Part shown: positions 17,727 through 26,947 of the stretch, one piece after another
Numbering within the stretch: position 1 is the stretch's first letter
How the letters are laid out: each line of letters opens with the position of its first letter
Assembly (NCBI RefSeq): GCF_000943565.1
Contig: NZ_JTDW01000005.1
Span: forward strand, 434,001-498,000
Direction of reading: 5' to 3'
DNA: 64,000 nt
Source: Neotamlana sedimentorum
Lineage (GTDB): Bacteria > Bacteroidota > Bacteroidia > Flavobacteriales > Flavobacteriaceae
Notes under the pieces: generated by a model
What the model was told of the DNA's origin: nothing
Databases searched by the model: none
What the model saw: only the letters and a program-made list of their open reading frames with translations
Made by a program: the position numbers and the translations under genes

Positions 17727-18722
17727 TTATTTTAAAATTACTGGCTTATTAAAAATCAAACTAAACCATCCCATTATTCTACCAAATGATTCTGTTAAAG
17801 CCTGCTTTTTATCTTTTGTAGTTATTACATTAACCAGTCTAATTACTGTTAATAACAACGCGGTAGCATGCCATTTTACTCTAGCTATAAATTTAGGTTT
17901 ATCATATTTTACACGCCAAACGTACCAACCATTTCTAAGCACCATTTTACCATATTTATACTTATTTGGGCGTCCTGAAACATCGTGATAATGACTTAAT
18001 TGCGCCTGTGTATTTACATATAATTTGCCAAGTTTAGCTAAACGTAAACTAAAATCGGCATCTTCATAAAGACCATAACCTTCAAAATAAGTAGAAAAGG
18101 CCAACTTACTAAAAACTTCTTTTTTATAAGATGACACACCACCCATAATTAATTCAACCTCATAAATATTACCAGATGGCGGTAAAAATCCAATAGATCT
18201 GCCATGTGCAAAAGTTGGTAAAAATCCTGGTTTAGCGTCTGGTAACAATCCAAATTTTCGACGCAGTTTAAATCGCGATGGTTCGCTCCTGTTCCAACCT
18301 TCAAAATAAAACAAATCAGGATTATTTGCAGTGTTGGCTTTTTCCCAAACCACTTCATTTTTAATATAACCTCCAACTGCCAAAGCATCTGGTTTTAGTT
18401 TATAGGTACCAATTAAAGCTTCAAAATAATTAGATTCTAAAACAATATCATCGTCTAAAAAACAAATAATATCTATCTCCTTTGCTACTTGAGCTACTCC
18501 AAAATTACGTTGTTTGGTTAAACCACGATGCTTATCATCTATAAGAAAATAACTAAGGTTATTAAACTCATTATCTTTTAAAATTTGCTCCGTTTCTTTA
18601 TTTATAGAACCATCAACAATTATAATTTCATTGGGATAAAGCGTTTGTTTTTTTACCGATTCCAGTAACGTTAACAAAGCCATTGGCCGCATATATGTAC
18701 AAACAATTAACGAGAATTTCAT
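17727..18722 (-). CDS. Glycosyltransferase family 2
   Basis: A 331-residue GT-A enzyme. Seen: SLIVCTYMRPMALLTLLESV opening, IIIVDGS nucleotide-binding motif, the RNFGVAQ acceptor motif and FLDDDIVLE near 91-99 as the metal-binding DxD. A later YEDADFSLRL supplies the catalytic-base ED pair. The C-terminal region has about one hydrophobic segment. It overlaps the upstream 510-residue GT2 by four bases (ATGA). Specificity is unknown. Confidence 0.9.
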   Translation of the reverse strand: MKFSLIVCTYMRPMALLTLLESVKKQTLYPNEIIIVDGSINKETEQILKDNEFNNLSYFLIDDKHRGLTKQRNFGVAQVAKEIDIICFLDDDIVLESNYFEALIGTYKLKPDALAVGGYIKNEVVWEKANTANNPDLFYFEGWNRSEPSRFKLRRKFGLLPDAKPGFLPTFAHGRSIGFLPPSGNIYEVELIMGGVSSYKKEVFSKLAFSTYFEGYGLYEDADFSLRLAKLGKLYVNTQAQLSHYHDVSGRPNKYKYGKMVLRNGWYVWRVKYDKPKFIARVKWHATALLLTVIRLVNVITTKDKKQALTESFGRIMGWFSLIFNKPVILK

Positions 18723-20251
18723 TGCTTAATCTGGTTTAATTTGTTTGCCCATAATACACTTTCGCGCCATTGTTTTTTAAATGTTTTAAAATATGTTAAT
18801 GGGTTTTTAAGTGATTGACTTTTATAATATTTTAAAAATAACACTAATTTATAACCTAAAAGTTGTTGCAGTGTGTTATGCTGTAATTTATAGTACATAA
18901 TGGTTGGAGATGGTTTTGGGCTATATCCCTGTTTTGTCCAAATATTTATGTGCTTTTTTCTAAATCCGCCAATTGGAGCTTTTAGGTGAACAATTTCTGG
19001 TTCGGGAAAATAAATAACATCAACGCCGTTGTTTCTTAATTGCATGCCATAATCGGCATCTTCACCAAAATTAAACTCGTAAACCATTTTAAAGTACAAC
19101 TCTTTTAAAGCCGTACTTTTTACCATACTACAACCAGAACCAAAAGTACTCCATTGTTTCTCATTAAAATTTTGTTTTTTATCGTTGGTTCTTAAACAAG
19201 AAAAGGTCACCGCTTTAATATTAGCTGCTTGCATTTTTTTGAGTGCCAAATCGGTAAAATTGGGTTGAATTCTAATATCGTCGTCGGCAAAAAACACATA
19301 ATCCGAAACTACTTCTTTCAACGCTAAATTTCTAGCATTGCACGCCCCTGTTTTATGAATAAATTTATGACAAATTATAAATGGCCAATTTTGGTTGCTT
19401 AAATAATCGAGTTCGGAAGCACTATTTTCATCTGGGTTTTGTTCAATGATTATTACTTTTTTAGGCAAAATAGATTGCCGTTTTAAATCATTTAAAAAAT
19501 CCAACAAATAAGTTTTCCTTCCTAAAGTTGGAATAATAACATCGATACTTGAAGCAGATACACTATTACTTTTTAAAACTTCTAAATCTATTTTAATCGA
19601 ACCTTTTAATTGACTAACAAACAAACTTTTAAAAAATGAATAAAGCGGAAATTGCTTATTAAAAAAAGTAATATTAAACATTAAGAAGAAACTCCAAACC
19701 CATTTATAATGCTGTTTCACAAACTTAAAAAGCATGGTTTTTGATGCCTTTTTTCGCTCTTTAACTAAACCTAAGTTCAATAATAATTTTGGCTCTGAAT
19801 AACAAAACAAACCGTTACTCATTCCTAATTTAGCCATGGAATTTAATGCATAACTAAACGGTGCGTCTAATTTAATTATGGATTTAAATTTTAAAACTTG
19901 TGTAGTATGAATTACTCCAACTTCACTACTCATTAACCAAGTTGGATATTTTACATTTTTATTCACTTTTAAAAACGGAGAATCTTCAACAAAACCAATT
20001 GCTTTAGGTAAATATTGAGATTTACCATAAGATAACATCATATTTTTCAAGGTAAATACATCTTGAAAAGCATCTATATTTAAGTTTTCTTTTTGCTCTA
20101 TATGGCACCAAATTAGAACTCGATCTGGGAAATTTTCAGCCAATTGAAATAATACTTTGGTTGGTTTATCCGAAGGTATATCTATTGCGTTCTTCGACGA
20201 CAGATCGACAACCTCAACGACATGATTTTCATTATGGAATAAACCTATCAT
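18719..20251 (-). CDS. Two-part glycosyltransferase, C-terminal GT2 domain
   Basis: A 510-residue protein, about 200 residues longer than a usual GT2. The GT2 module occupies about 235-510: SIDVIIPTLGRKTYLLDFL, VIIIEQNP, ARNLALKEV, FFADDDIRIQP (DxD) and FGEDADYGMQLRNNG. The N-terminal 230 residues have no motif I recognise. They contain a short aromatic hydrophobic patch near 190-220 and phrases such as YPTWLMSSEVGVIH, which hint at a degenerate glycosyltransferase-like fold; this is inference. It overlaps both neighbours by four bases. The N-terminal part may bind acceptor or a second donor. Confidence 0.84.
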   Translation of the reverse strand: MIGLFHNENHVVEVVDLSSKNAIDIPSDKPTKVLFQLAENFPDRVLIWCHIEQKENLNIDAFQDVFTLKNMMLSYGKSQYLPKAIGFVEDSPFLKVNKNVKYPTWLMSSEVGVIHTTQVLKFKSIIKLDAPFSYALNSMAKLGMSNGLFCYSEPKLLLNLGLVKERKKASKTMLFKFVKQHYKWVWSFFLMFNITFFNKQFPLYSFFKSLFVSQLKGSIKIDLEVLKSNSVSASSIDVIIPTLGRKTYLLDFLNDLKRQSILPKKVIIIEQNPDENSASELDYLSNQNWPFIICHKFIHKTGACNARNLALKEVVSDYVFFADDDIRIQPNFTDLALKKMQAANIKAVTFSCLRTNDKKQNFNEKQWSTFGSGCSMVKSTALKELYFKMVYEFNFGEDADYGMQLRNNGVDVIYFPEPEIVHLKAPIGGFRKKHINIWTKQGYSPKPSPTIMYYKLQHNTLQQLLGYKLVLFLKYYKSQSLKNPLTYFKTFKKQWRESVLWANKLNQIKQ

Positions 20252-21396
20252 GATTTTAAAAGCGATTTATAATAGTTTAAATTAATATCGGCAATTTTAT
20301 CGATATCAAACTTTTCGGCAACCTTAACTCTTGCCTTTGCTCCTATTCTTCTACATAAATCTTCATTATGAAGTAATTCTGATATTTTTTCGGCATACAA
20401 ATCGGTTTCTTTTGGATGGATTAAAAACCCACTTTCACCATCATCAATTAATTCTTGGGCCCAACCAATGCTTGTATTTACCACAGGTTTTTGTAATGCC
20501 ATAGCTTCAATAGTTACCATACCTAAAGTTTCGGCAAAGCTTGGAAACACACAAACGTGAGCCTGTTTAATTTGCTGTTGCACGTCGTTATACGGCACTT
20601 TTCCTAAATAATTAACACGATTTTTAGCCTTATCAGAAAACAATTTCTCCATTAAACTATAGGTGGATTTTTGCCCTGTTTTAATATCGGCACTATCGCT
20701 CCCAATTAAAACTAATTGTGCTTCTGGGTTTTGTTCTACTACCTTATTAAAAATTTTCGCCAACTCGAAAACGCCTTTTTTCCTAATAATAGTTCCTATA
20801 TATAAAATAATGTTTTCCTTAAAGTCAAGAGGGCGTTTATTAACGAAGTTATTTAATTGAAGTCCATAATGAATCGTTTTTATTTTAGAGGGTTTAAGTC
20901 CGAAAATTTTACGCGTTTCTTCACCTGCAAAATTTGTAGGCGCTATGTAAGCGTCTGCTTTTCTTATAGCTTGTTTTTCAAAAACAAAGTTTTTAAACTT
21001 TTGTTGTCTTCCTTCTAATTTACAGAAGTAGGCATCGCTTCCGTGAAAACGAATAACTAATGGCACTTTAAAACTCATAAAAGCGGTAATTCCTGTCCAA
21101 TCTGGTGCTTCTAATACAGAAATCTGTTTTTCTGATACTATTTTATTGATTTGATTTTGAATGTATTTACGATTGAAATACCAACCTAAATAAGAAAATT
21201 TCTTTTTTGCAATACAATGAATTTCAACACCATTATGATTAAAAACTTCTGAAACATTTTGATTGTAAACTAGCACATAAACAGCAACACCTTTTTTAAC
21301 TAATGCCATAGCAAGGTTTTTTATGCTTGTGCCAATTCCTGCAGCATGAGCAATTTTTTCGTGCGGATATTCGGGTGTTATAAAACCTATTTTCAT
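20248..21396 (-). CDS. Glycosyltransferase family 4
   Basis: A 382-residue GT4 protein with a full set of motifs: N-terminal FITPEYPHEKIAHAAGIGTS, acceptor-half EAPDWTGITAF and HGSDAYFCKLEGR, donor-half ILYIGTIIRKKGVFELAKIF, and FPSFAETLGMVTIEAMALQK with the E-x7-E region. The length is typical. It overlaps both neighbours by four bases, so it is translated as part of a coupled block with the GT2 and the GT-B gene upstream. Sugar specificity cannot be read. Confidence 0.91.
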   Translation of the reverse strand: MKIGFITPEYPHEKIAHAAGIGTSIKNLAMALVKKGVAVYVLVYNQNVSEVFNHNGVEIHCIAKKKFSYLGWYFNRKYIQNQINKIVSEKQISVLEAPDWTGITAFMSFKVPLVIRFHGSDAYFCKLEGRQQKFKNFVFEKQAIRKADAYIAPTNFAGEETRKIFGLKPSKIKTIHYGLQLNNFVNKRPLDFKENIILYIGTIIRKKGVFELAKIFNKVVEQNPEAQLVLIGSDSADIKTGQKSTYSLMEKLFSDKAKNRVNYLGKVPYNDVQQQIKQAHVCVFPSFAETLGMVTIEAMALQKPVVNTSIGWAQELIDDGESGFLIHPKETDLYAEKISELLHNEDLCRRIGAKARVKVAEKFDIDKIADINLNYYKSLLKS

Positions 21397-22787
21397 TTTA
21401 AAATCGCTTCAAGTGTGTTCCAAATAGTTTCTGAAGCTTTTGTAGGTTGTTTTCCTGCTACAATTTTAAACCACTCTGTTCCTTCTTCTACATTCGATAA
21501 TTTACCATCTAAAATCTGCTGCACGATACTTTCTAAATCTTTTTTATCGGTACAAATAACGGCAGCTTTATCGCTTGGCATACTTCGAAAATGAACGTAT
21601 TTGTAATTCTGGCCAATATCTCGAATGCCTTTTTTTAGCTGCGGTTGCTCATAATTATAATAAATACAAGGTTTATTATGAGCCACAAAATCGAATACTG
21701 TAGACGAGCATACATTGGTTACAAACTCGCTATGTTCGCAAACATTGTAAAGCATTTTAAAATCTTCGGGCGTTGGTAAAATTTGGTTCCATTGGCTACC
21801 AACTTGCTGCCAAATGGGGTCGATTACCTCAATAATATCTTTATTCGCTTTAATTACAGCATCGTATCGTGATGTAAAATCAACAGGGCATTTTCTGTAA
21901 ATTACCCCTAAATTATACCCTTTACTATTTAAACTTCTACATGCATTTGCTAAATCCTCAAGGTAATATTGATCGAGTGGCGATGTGGTTTCATCGTCTC
22001 CAGAATAGCAAATATATTTTTTATTAATATCTAAATTATGCTCAGCAAAAAAAACCTCTTTAGTTTGTTTTAACGACGCATCGAAATGTGGTTCGAACTG
22101 TGGCGTACCCGTTACAAACACTTGTTCTTCTTTTACAAACGGATAATATTTAAGCTGTTCCGTTTTCATTAAATCGCTCCAAACACAGTAATAATCAGTT
22201 TCAACAACTTGCATCGCTTTTGGTACGTTATCCCAAGAATATACAAAAGCCACCGTTGGAATTCCTAAATCTTTAGCAGCTAAAAGTGCACTAATAGATT
22301 GTGTGGCGCGTTGGGTTGTACAAAACACCAAATCTGGTTTATGTTCTTGTAACTGTTTTTTACAATACGCATATTTTGATGTTGAACGCTCTAACTTATT
22401 TATTTTTTCCCGTAATTGAGTTATCCCTTTTGGAGATGAATATTTCCCGACTAACCATTTGGTAAACAAACTACGGAATATATTTTTTGCTCCTTTATAG
22501 TTGAAAGGAAACTTATAAGTTGGGTAAACATTGTCATTAAATTTATCTCTCGACACATTTAATTCGGCGCGTTTTCTTGCTCTGGAATAAATGGAAAGTA
22601 ATTTATGAGCGCTTTTATCTTCAATCTTAACTTCGTTAAAGCCTAAATTGTCTTTTAATGAAAATATGGTGTTATTCCAGTAAGTTATATCGAAACCTTT
22701 TTGCTCTCCTATTTTCTTAAAATCGGTGAAAGCAAAATTTCGTAAGCCTACGCCATCTGGAAAAAAAACGAATACTTTTTTAGACAT
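21393..22787 (-). CDS. GT-B-like glycosyltransferase/glycerophosphotransferase-like protein
   Basis: A 464-residue protein that resembles large capsule-type GT-B enzymes. Seen: DLVFCTTQRATQSISALLAA and VAFVYSWDNVPKAMQV in the N-terminal half; VTGTPQFEPHF at the domain hinge; and a C-terminal VTNVCSSTVFDFVAHNKPCI, which has the S-S/T-x-D pattern shared by CDP-glycerol transferases and some sialyltransferases. It overlaps the pyruvyltransferase gene by eight bases and a GT4 by four. It lies close to the NeuB/NeuA genes, so it might transfer the nonulosonate residue; this is inference from position. Confidence 0.68.
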   Translation of the reverse strand: MSKKVFVFFPDGVGLRNFAFTDFKKIGEQKGFDITYWNNTIFSLKDNLGFNEVKIEDKSAHKLLSIYSRARKRAELNVSRDKFNDNVYPTYKFPFNYKGAKNIFRSLFTKWLVGKYSSPKGITQLREKINKLERSTSKYAYCKKQLQEHKPDLVFCTTQRATQSISALLAAKDLGIPTVAFVYSWDNVPKAMQVVETDYYCVWSDLMKTEQLKYYPFVKEEQVFVTGTPQFEPHFDASLKQTKEVFFAEHNLDINKKYICYSGDDETTSPLDQYYLEDLANACRSLNSKGYNLGVIYRKCPVDFTSRYDAVIKANKDIIEVIDPIWQQVGSQWNQILPTPEDFKMLYNVCEHSEFVTNVCSSTVFDFVAHNKPCIYYNYEQPQLKKGIRDIGQNYKYVHFRSMPSDKAAVICTDKKDLESIVQQILDGKLSNVEEGTEWFKIVAGKQPTKASETIWNTLEAILK

Positions 22788-23613
22788 TTACTTCTTTTTT
22801 AAACGGGCAAACAGCCATTAATTTATTACACAAATCATCAACTAATTCTGCATTGGGAAGCGCTTGTTTATTGGTAAACAAGTTTTCTAAATCTGGAGTG
22901 GTCATTTTAGTATTTACAATTTCAGGTTTATACGATTCAATTAAAACCGACTCGAAATAATCTTTATATTTTATATCGTCACCAAAAACATCATCAGAAA
23001 ATTTTTGCCATACTGCAGGAATACCGTAAGCATGTGCTACAATAATGCCGTGTAAAGACGAGGACACAATTTTGTCGCAAGCTAAAAACTGATTTGTAGT
23101 TTCTTCAATATTGTTAGTCATTAAATCAATTAACAACACTTCCGATACATCGGAATAAAAATCCTTTACTTTATTAAAATCGTTGTAATGCGGAATGATA
23201 CCAAATTTGTATTTTTTTTCAATTTTCGGATTATAATATTTTGGTAACAATAAAGCCGGATCGCCATAAACTTCTGGAACATGGTAACCTTTATCTATTA
23301 AAAAATGTCTTGTTTGCGGTCCTCGAACAGCTAAGAATTTAGCATTTTCAACTGGATATGCTTTCGATACTATGCCACTTCCCCAAACAATACAATTACT
23401 AGTTACGTTGGTTAAAATACTCCCTATTGTAACGTAAATGGGCTTAAAAAAATTCACAATTGAAAACGTTTTAGGTTTTACCCAAACCGCTTGTTTTTCA
23501 GATATTTTTTCGACTAAATATTTACCAAGCAAATCGCCATAATTTTCTTTGGCTTTGCCTTGCATTTTAATTTCGTTCCACCAAAACAATCGTATGTTTT
23601 TAGATGAACTCAT
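22780..23613 (-). CDS. Polysaccharide pyruvyl transferase family protein
   Basis: A 277-residue protein of the family that adds a pyruvate ketal from phosphoenolpyruvate to a glycan sugar. Seen: NYGDLLGKYLVEKIS near 24-38, VWGSGIVSKAYP near 72-83, FLAVRGPQTRHFLIDKGY and GDPALLLP near 117-124, and SSLHGIIVAHAYGIPAVW with the family's conserved S-x-H-x3-A. The length is short for the family but complete at both ends. It lies one base from neuB-like and overlaps the following GT-B gene, so it probably decorates the same glycan. Confidence 0.9.
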   Translation of the reverse strand: MSSSKNIRLFWWNEIKMQGKAKENYGDLLGKYLVEKISEKQAVWVKPKTFSIVNFFKPIYVTIGSILTNVTSNCIVWGSGIVSKAYPVENAKFLAVRGPQTRHFLIDKGYHVPEVYGDPALLLPKYYNPKIEKKYKFGIIPHYNDFNKVKDFYSDVSEVLLIDLMTNNIEETTNQFLACDKIVSSSLHGIIVAHAYGIPAVWQKFSDDVFGDDIKYKDYFESVLIESYKPEIVNTKMTTPDLENLFTNKQALPNAELVDDLCNKLMAVCPFKKEVNV

Positions 23614-23614
23614 G

Positions 23615-24490
23615 TTAACCTTTTTGATTTTTTAATTTTTCGCGTTGCACTTGTTCGATAGGCAAAATATCGGCGTTTTTAAAACTTAAAGCTTTGTAAA
23701 CCGCCTTTAAATCGCGAGATAATTTTCGCATGCCCATAGGTTCTAACGACGCTGCATGGTCGGTTCCTTTCCAGGTTCTATCAAGCGTGTAATGGCGCTC
23801 AATAATGTTAGCCCCAAGGGTGTAAGCCGCAACATCGACAGCAATTCCTAAATGATGCCCAGAAAACCCAATGTGTTTAACTTGGTCTCCATATTTTTCT
23901 ATAAGCAGATTAATATCTAACAGACAAACATCATCAAAAGGCACCGGATAACCCGATGTGCAATTGTAAAGTACTAAATCTTTATTACGATTGTGTTTTT
24001 TAAACAAGTTGACTAAATCTTCAATCTCTGTTTTAGTAGTCATTCCTGTTGAAATATGTAATTCGCCTTTATAATTTTCGCATAACCATGTAAGCATGGT
24101 GTCATTGTTATTACAGGCCGATGGAATTTTAATAAATTCTGGATTTAATGATGCTATTTCTTTTGCTGAAGTTAAATCCCACACCGAAGTTGAATACATG
24201 ATACCGACTTCTTCGCAAAATGCTTTTAATTCTTTATGCTGATTTACATCGAACTCCAAAAATTCGCGGTGTTCTCCATAAGTTGAACCGTATGAATTTA
24301 TCGGATTTGGATGCGGTGTATTGTATTGGTCTTTAGTTAATAATTCCTTATTATTTCGCTTTTGAAACTTAACGGCATCAACGTCACAAAATATTTTTGC
24401 GACTTTTATAAGCTCCTTAGCTATTTCCATATCGCCTTTATGGTTACAACCAATTTCAGCAATTACATATGGTTTTTTGTAGGTATTCAT
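23615..24490 (-). CDS. NeuB-family nonulosonate synthase without SAF domain
   Basis: A 291-residue TIM-barrel enzyme that condenses phosphoenolpyruvate with a six-carbon sugar to make a nine-carbon acid. Seen: VIAEIGCNHKGDMEIAKELI near 9-28, DAVKFQK near 38-44, TSVWDL, KIPSACNNN, HISTGMT, TSGYPVPF, GFSGHHLGI and ERHYTLDRTWKGTDHAASL. These are the catalytic segments of NeuB/SpsE. Odd: it ends soon after the barrel, whereas typical NeuB (about 345 residues) has a C-terminal antifreeze-like SAF domain that caps the neighbouring active site. No frameshift is visible. The stop lies one base before the pyruvyltransferase start. Confidence 0.88.
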   Translation of the reverse strand: MNTYKKPYVIAEIGCNHKGDMEIAKELIKVAKIFCDVDAVKFQKRNNKELLTKDQYNTPHPNPINSYGSTYGEHREFLEFDVNQHKELKAFCEEVGIMYSTSVWDLTSAKEIASLNPEFIKIPSACNNNDTMLTWLCENYKGELHISTGMTTKTEIEDLVNLFKKHNRNKDLVLYNCTSGYPVPFDDVCLLDINLLIEKYGDQVKHIGFSGHHLGIAVDVAAYTLGANIIERHYTLDRTWKGTDHAASLEPMGMRKLSRDLKAVYKALSFKNADILPIEQVQREKLKNQKG

Positions 24491-24544
24491 TTTGTTTTTG
24501 GTTTAAAACCTTTTATCAATCTATTACTAGATGATTCCTTGGTT

Positions 24545-24570
24545 AGGCTTCGACTGTACTCAGCCTGACA
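24545..24570 (-). repeat. Short GC-richer intergenic element (possible dispersed repeat)
   Basis: The minus strand reads TGTCAGGCTGAGTACAGTCG and then AAGCCT. AGGCT and AGCCT arms allow a short hairpin. The composition and phrase resemble small repeats scattered between genes in flavobacteria; that is from memory, not shown here. It sits in the 105-base gap between the cytidylyltransferase fusion and neuB-like. Confidence 0.45.
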
Positions 24571-24595
24571 TACTAAAATAGTTGTTTTATAAAAA

Positions 24596-25750
24596 TTAGA
24601 ATCGTTTGTTATAATTCATTATAAATCCGCAAGCTTCACGAATAGCTCCAGCTCCCGAATTATTATATAAAACCACATCGGCATGTTGTTTTACAACTGT
24701 TGTAGCGTTATTGGGTGTTAGCGACCAACCCACACTGCAAATATTGGTTAAATCGTTAACGTCGTCGCCTACATAGGCTACATTACTTATACTAATTCCT
24801 AAATCTTTAATAATGCTTTTAAGTAAAGTATATTTGTCTTTTACTCCTAAATACACATGTTTCAACTTTAATTTTTCCATGCGTTTTGCCACTAGTTCCG
24901 AGTTTTCTGAAGTCATTATCATTACGGTAACATCATACTGACGCAAAATTTCAAGTCCCATTCCATCACGCATATCAAATCCTTTAGTGTGTTCGCCATC
25001 TTTGGTATAAGTTATGGTGCCATCGGTAAAAACACCATCAACATCTAACACTAAATGCGTTATTTTTTTCGATTCTTTTTCGCGTTTTTGGCGTTCCATA
25101 AGCAATTGTTCTACCACAATCCAATCGGTTTCAGAATCTATTTCTTGCAAACTATCTTCTGGCATTTCTACCACAGCAACTTTATCGCCTATTCTATTTT
25201 TACGTTTTTGTAAAGCTTCTTTTGTTACAGTATAAACAGCGCCGTTTTCTATTAACAAGCCTTCAAAATCTTGCCTACGCGGACGATTTAATGGGTCGTA
25301 ATTTAATGGTTTTCCGTTTTTATCCCACAAAAACCGATGTGTATTAACAACGGTTAATGCAGAATCGAAACCCTCATTTAATTTATTTAAGCAAGTATTA
25401 ATATCATCTGCCTTTGTAAAAGGCGACGTAGCTTGTAATAAACAAAAAGCATCAAAATTAAAGTTAATAGCTTCAGCATATTCTAACATGGCAAATTCTG
25501 TACTTGCACTGTCGCTTGCACTATCTTCGCTTCTCAATAAGGCTTTAACTTTGTTGGTCCAGGTATATTCCTTTTCAATAAAAGAAATAATATCTTTGTC
25601 GTCGGTGTAAACAACAACTTCATCTAAATTAGAAAAAATTGCTTCGCCTAAAACCCATGTAAACAAGGGCCGCCCAACCATTTTCCTTTTATTTTTATTT
25701 GGAATACCTTTTGATCCTTTACGGAGTGGTATAAAACCAATGCTTTTCAT
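24596..25750 (-). CDS. CMP-nonulosonate synthetase fused to KdsC-like HAD phosphatase
   Basis: A 384-residue two-domain enzyme. Domain 1 (about 1-225) is a NeuA-type cytidylyltransferase: PLRKGSKGIPNKNKRKMVG, then GRPLFTWVL, LLQATSPF, and LIENGAVYTVTK. Domain 2 (about 232-384) is a KdsC-like HAD phosphatase: LVLDVDGVFTDGTI with both catalytic Asp residues, TSENSELVAKRMEKL, and YVGDDVNDL. Together they would dephosphorylate a nonulosonate-9-phosphate and activate it with CTP, which matches the vertebrate and Bacteroides 9-phosphate route. The fused phosphatase appears catalytically intact. It is just upstream of neuB-like. The substrate could be Neu5Ac-9-P, KDN-9-P or another nonulosonate. Confidence 0.9.
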   Translation of the reverse strand: MKSIGFIPLRKGSKGIPNKNKRKMVGRPLFTWVLGEAIFSNLDEVVVYTDDKDIISFIEKEYTWTNKVKALLRSEDSASDSASTEFAMLEYAEAINFNFDAFCLLQATSPFTKADDINTCLNKLNEGFDSALTVVNTHRFLWDKNGKPLNYDPLNRPRRQDFEGLLIENGAVYTVTKEALQKRKNRIGDKVAVVEMPEDSLQEIDSETDWIVVEQLLMERQKREKESKKITHLVLDVDGVFTDGTITYTKDGEHTKGFDMRDGMGLEILRQYDVTVMIMTSENSELVAKRMEKLKLKHVYLGVKDKYTLLKSIIKDLGISISNVAYVGDDVNDLTNICSVGWSLTPNNATTVVKQHADVVLYNNSGAGAIREACGFIMNYNKRF

Positions 25751-25807
25751 AAAATTCGATTTTCACTATTATGCTAAAATACTGTTTGTTTTTAAAAGTA
25801 TAAACAA

Positions 25808-26947
25808 TTAGGGTGCTATTGAGGCGTATTTTTGTAAAACCGACCACCTAATGGTTTCTCTATCTAATTTTTGCTTTAATTCTTCCTGATTAATTATGTA
25901 AGCAGTATTTATTAACTCTGAGTTTATTAAAGCGTTTGCAAGTAGTTTTTCAATTTCTAAGGGATTTTCACAATCGTTAATTAACAGTCCATTTTTATTA
26001 GGTGTTATAATTTCTGAAGTTGCATTTCCAGGATTAGATTGTATTGGAAAAGCGCCCATAATTATTGCTTCTAGCAAGGTATTTGGCATACCATCGGAAT
26101 TACTATTCCCTATATAAATTAAGGCTTTCCCCATAAGCTCAACTACATTTTCATGATTTATACGACCTAAAACTTGTAAATTCTCCCAGTTTTTTAAATT
26201 GGAATTCTCTACAAACTGAAACACCTCGTTGGGCGCACCAAACACAATAATTTTATAGTGTTTTAATTGTTCTTGCAGATTTATTATGGCTTTTAAAACC
26301 GTAATTGCGCGACCAGAACGCCCTTGAAAACCTTTTATTAAAATGGTTTTTCGCTTATTGATAGGTAAATGGAATTTTTGTACATGCTTTAAATTAAAAC
26401 CACCACCACCTGGAAAAATGCCTAAAAATTCACCATTAAATCCGTACTGTTTTGCTATTTCATAATCGCGATTACAATCGGTAAACAAATAATTTACACG
26501 CGGTAAAACTTGTTTTATATTTTTTAAATAAGATGGGTTATTTTGAAAATAGTACAAATCGCTTCCCCAAGATGAATATACCCATTTTTGGTTTTTATGC
26601 TTCATCATGACTTCATAAATAGGTGAACATGCCAAGTAAATAGCAAAACTATGCACCACATCAGGTTTTACTTCATTTAAATACTTTTCAAACTCTGAAG
26701 CTGTGTTTTTCTCATTAAACCTTTGAATAAAATTATAAATTTCAGAAAACTGCTTTTTTAAAAATACACGCCCCGGATACCGGTAATTTAGTTTCCAATT
26801 AACACGTTGTTGCACCCAATTCAGCCTCTTTACAGGAGCACTCATACCTGTAATATCGAACCAAAACACCTCATGGCCAGCATTTTTTAATTGGTCTGTC
26901 CATCTAAAAAAGTGTAAAGTTGGTATAGAAACCATTAATATTTTCAT
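25808..26947 (-). CDS. Glycosyltransferase family 4
   Basis: A 379-residue GT4-like enzyme. Seen: an N-terminal MKILMVSIPTLHFFRW, YSSWGSDLYYFQNNPSYL in the acceptor half, ILIKGFQGRSGRAITVLKAI at the domain switch and YIGNSNSDGMPNTLLEAIIM with GAFPIQS in the donor half. Start choice: the longer reading begins three codons upstream at 26956, but ATG at 26947 overlaps the previous stop as ATGA, the coupling used elsewhere in the island. It is separated from the nonulosonate genes by 57 bases. Confidence 0.87.
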   Translation of the reverse strand: MKILMVSIPTLHFFRWTDQLKNAGHEVFWFDITGMSAPVKRLNWVQQRVNWKLNYRYPGRVFLKKQFSEIYNFIQRFNEKNTASEFEKYLNEVKPDVVHSFAIYLACSPIYEVMMKHKNQKWVYSSWGSDLYYFQNNPSYLKNIKQVLPRVNYLFTDCNRDYEIAKQYGFNGEFLGIFPGGGGFNLKHVQKFHLPINKRKTILIKGFQGRSGRAITVLKAIINLQEQLKHYKIIVFGAPNEVFQFVENSNLKNWENLQVLGRINHENVVELMGKALIYIGNSNSDGMPNTLLEAIIMGAFPIQSNPGNATSEIITPNKNGLLINDCENPLEIEKLLANALINSELINTAYIINQEELKQKLDRETIRWSVLQKYASIAP

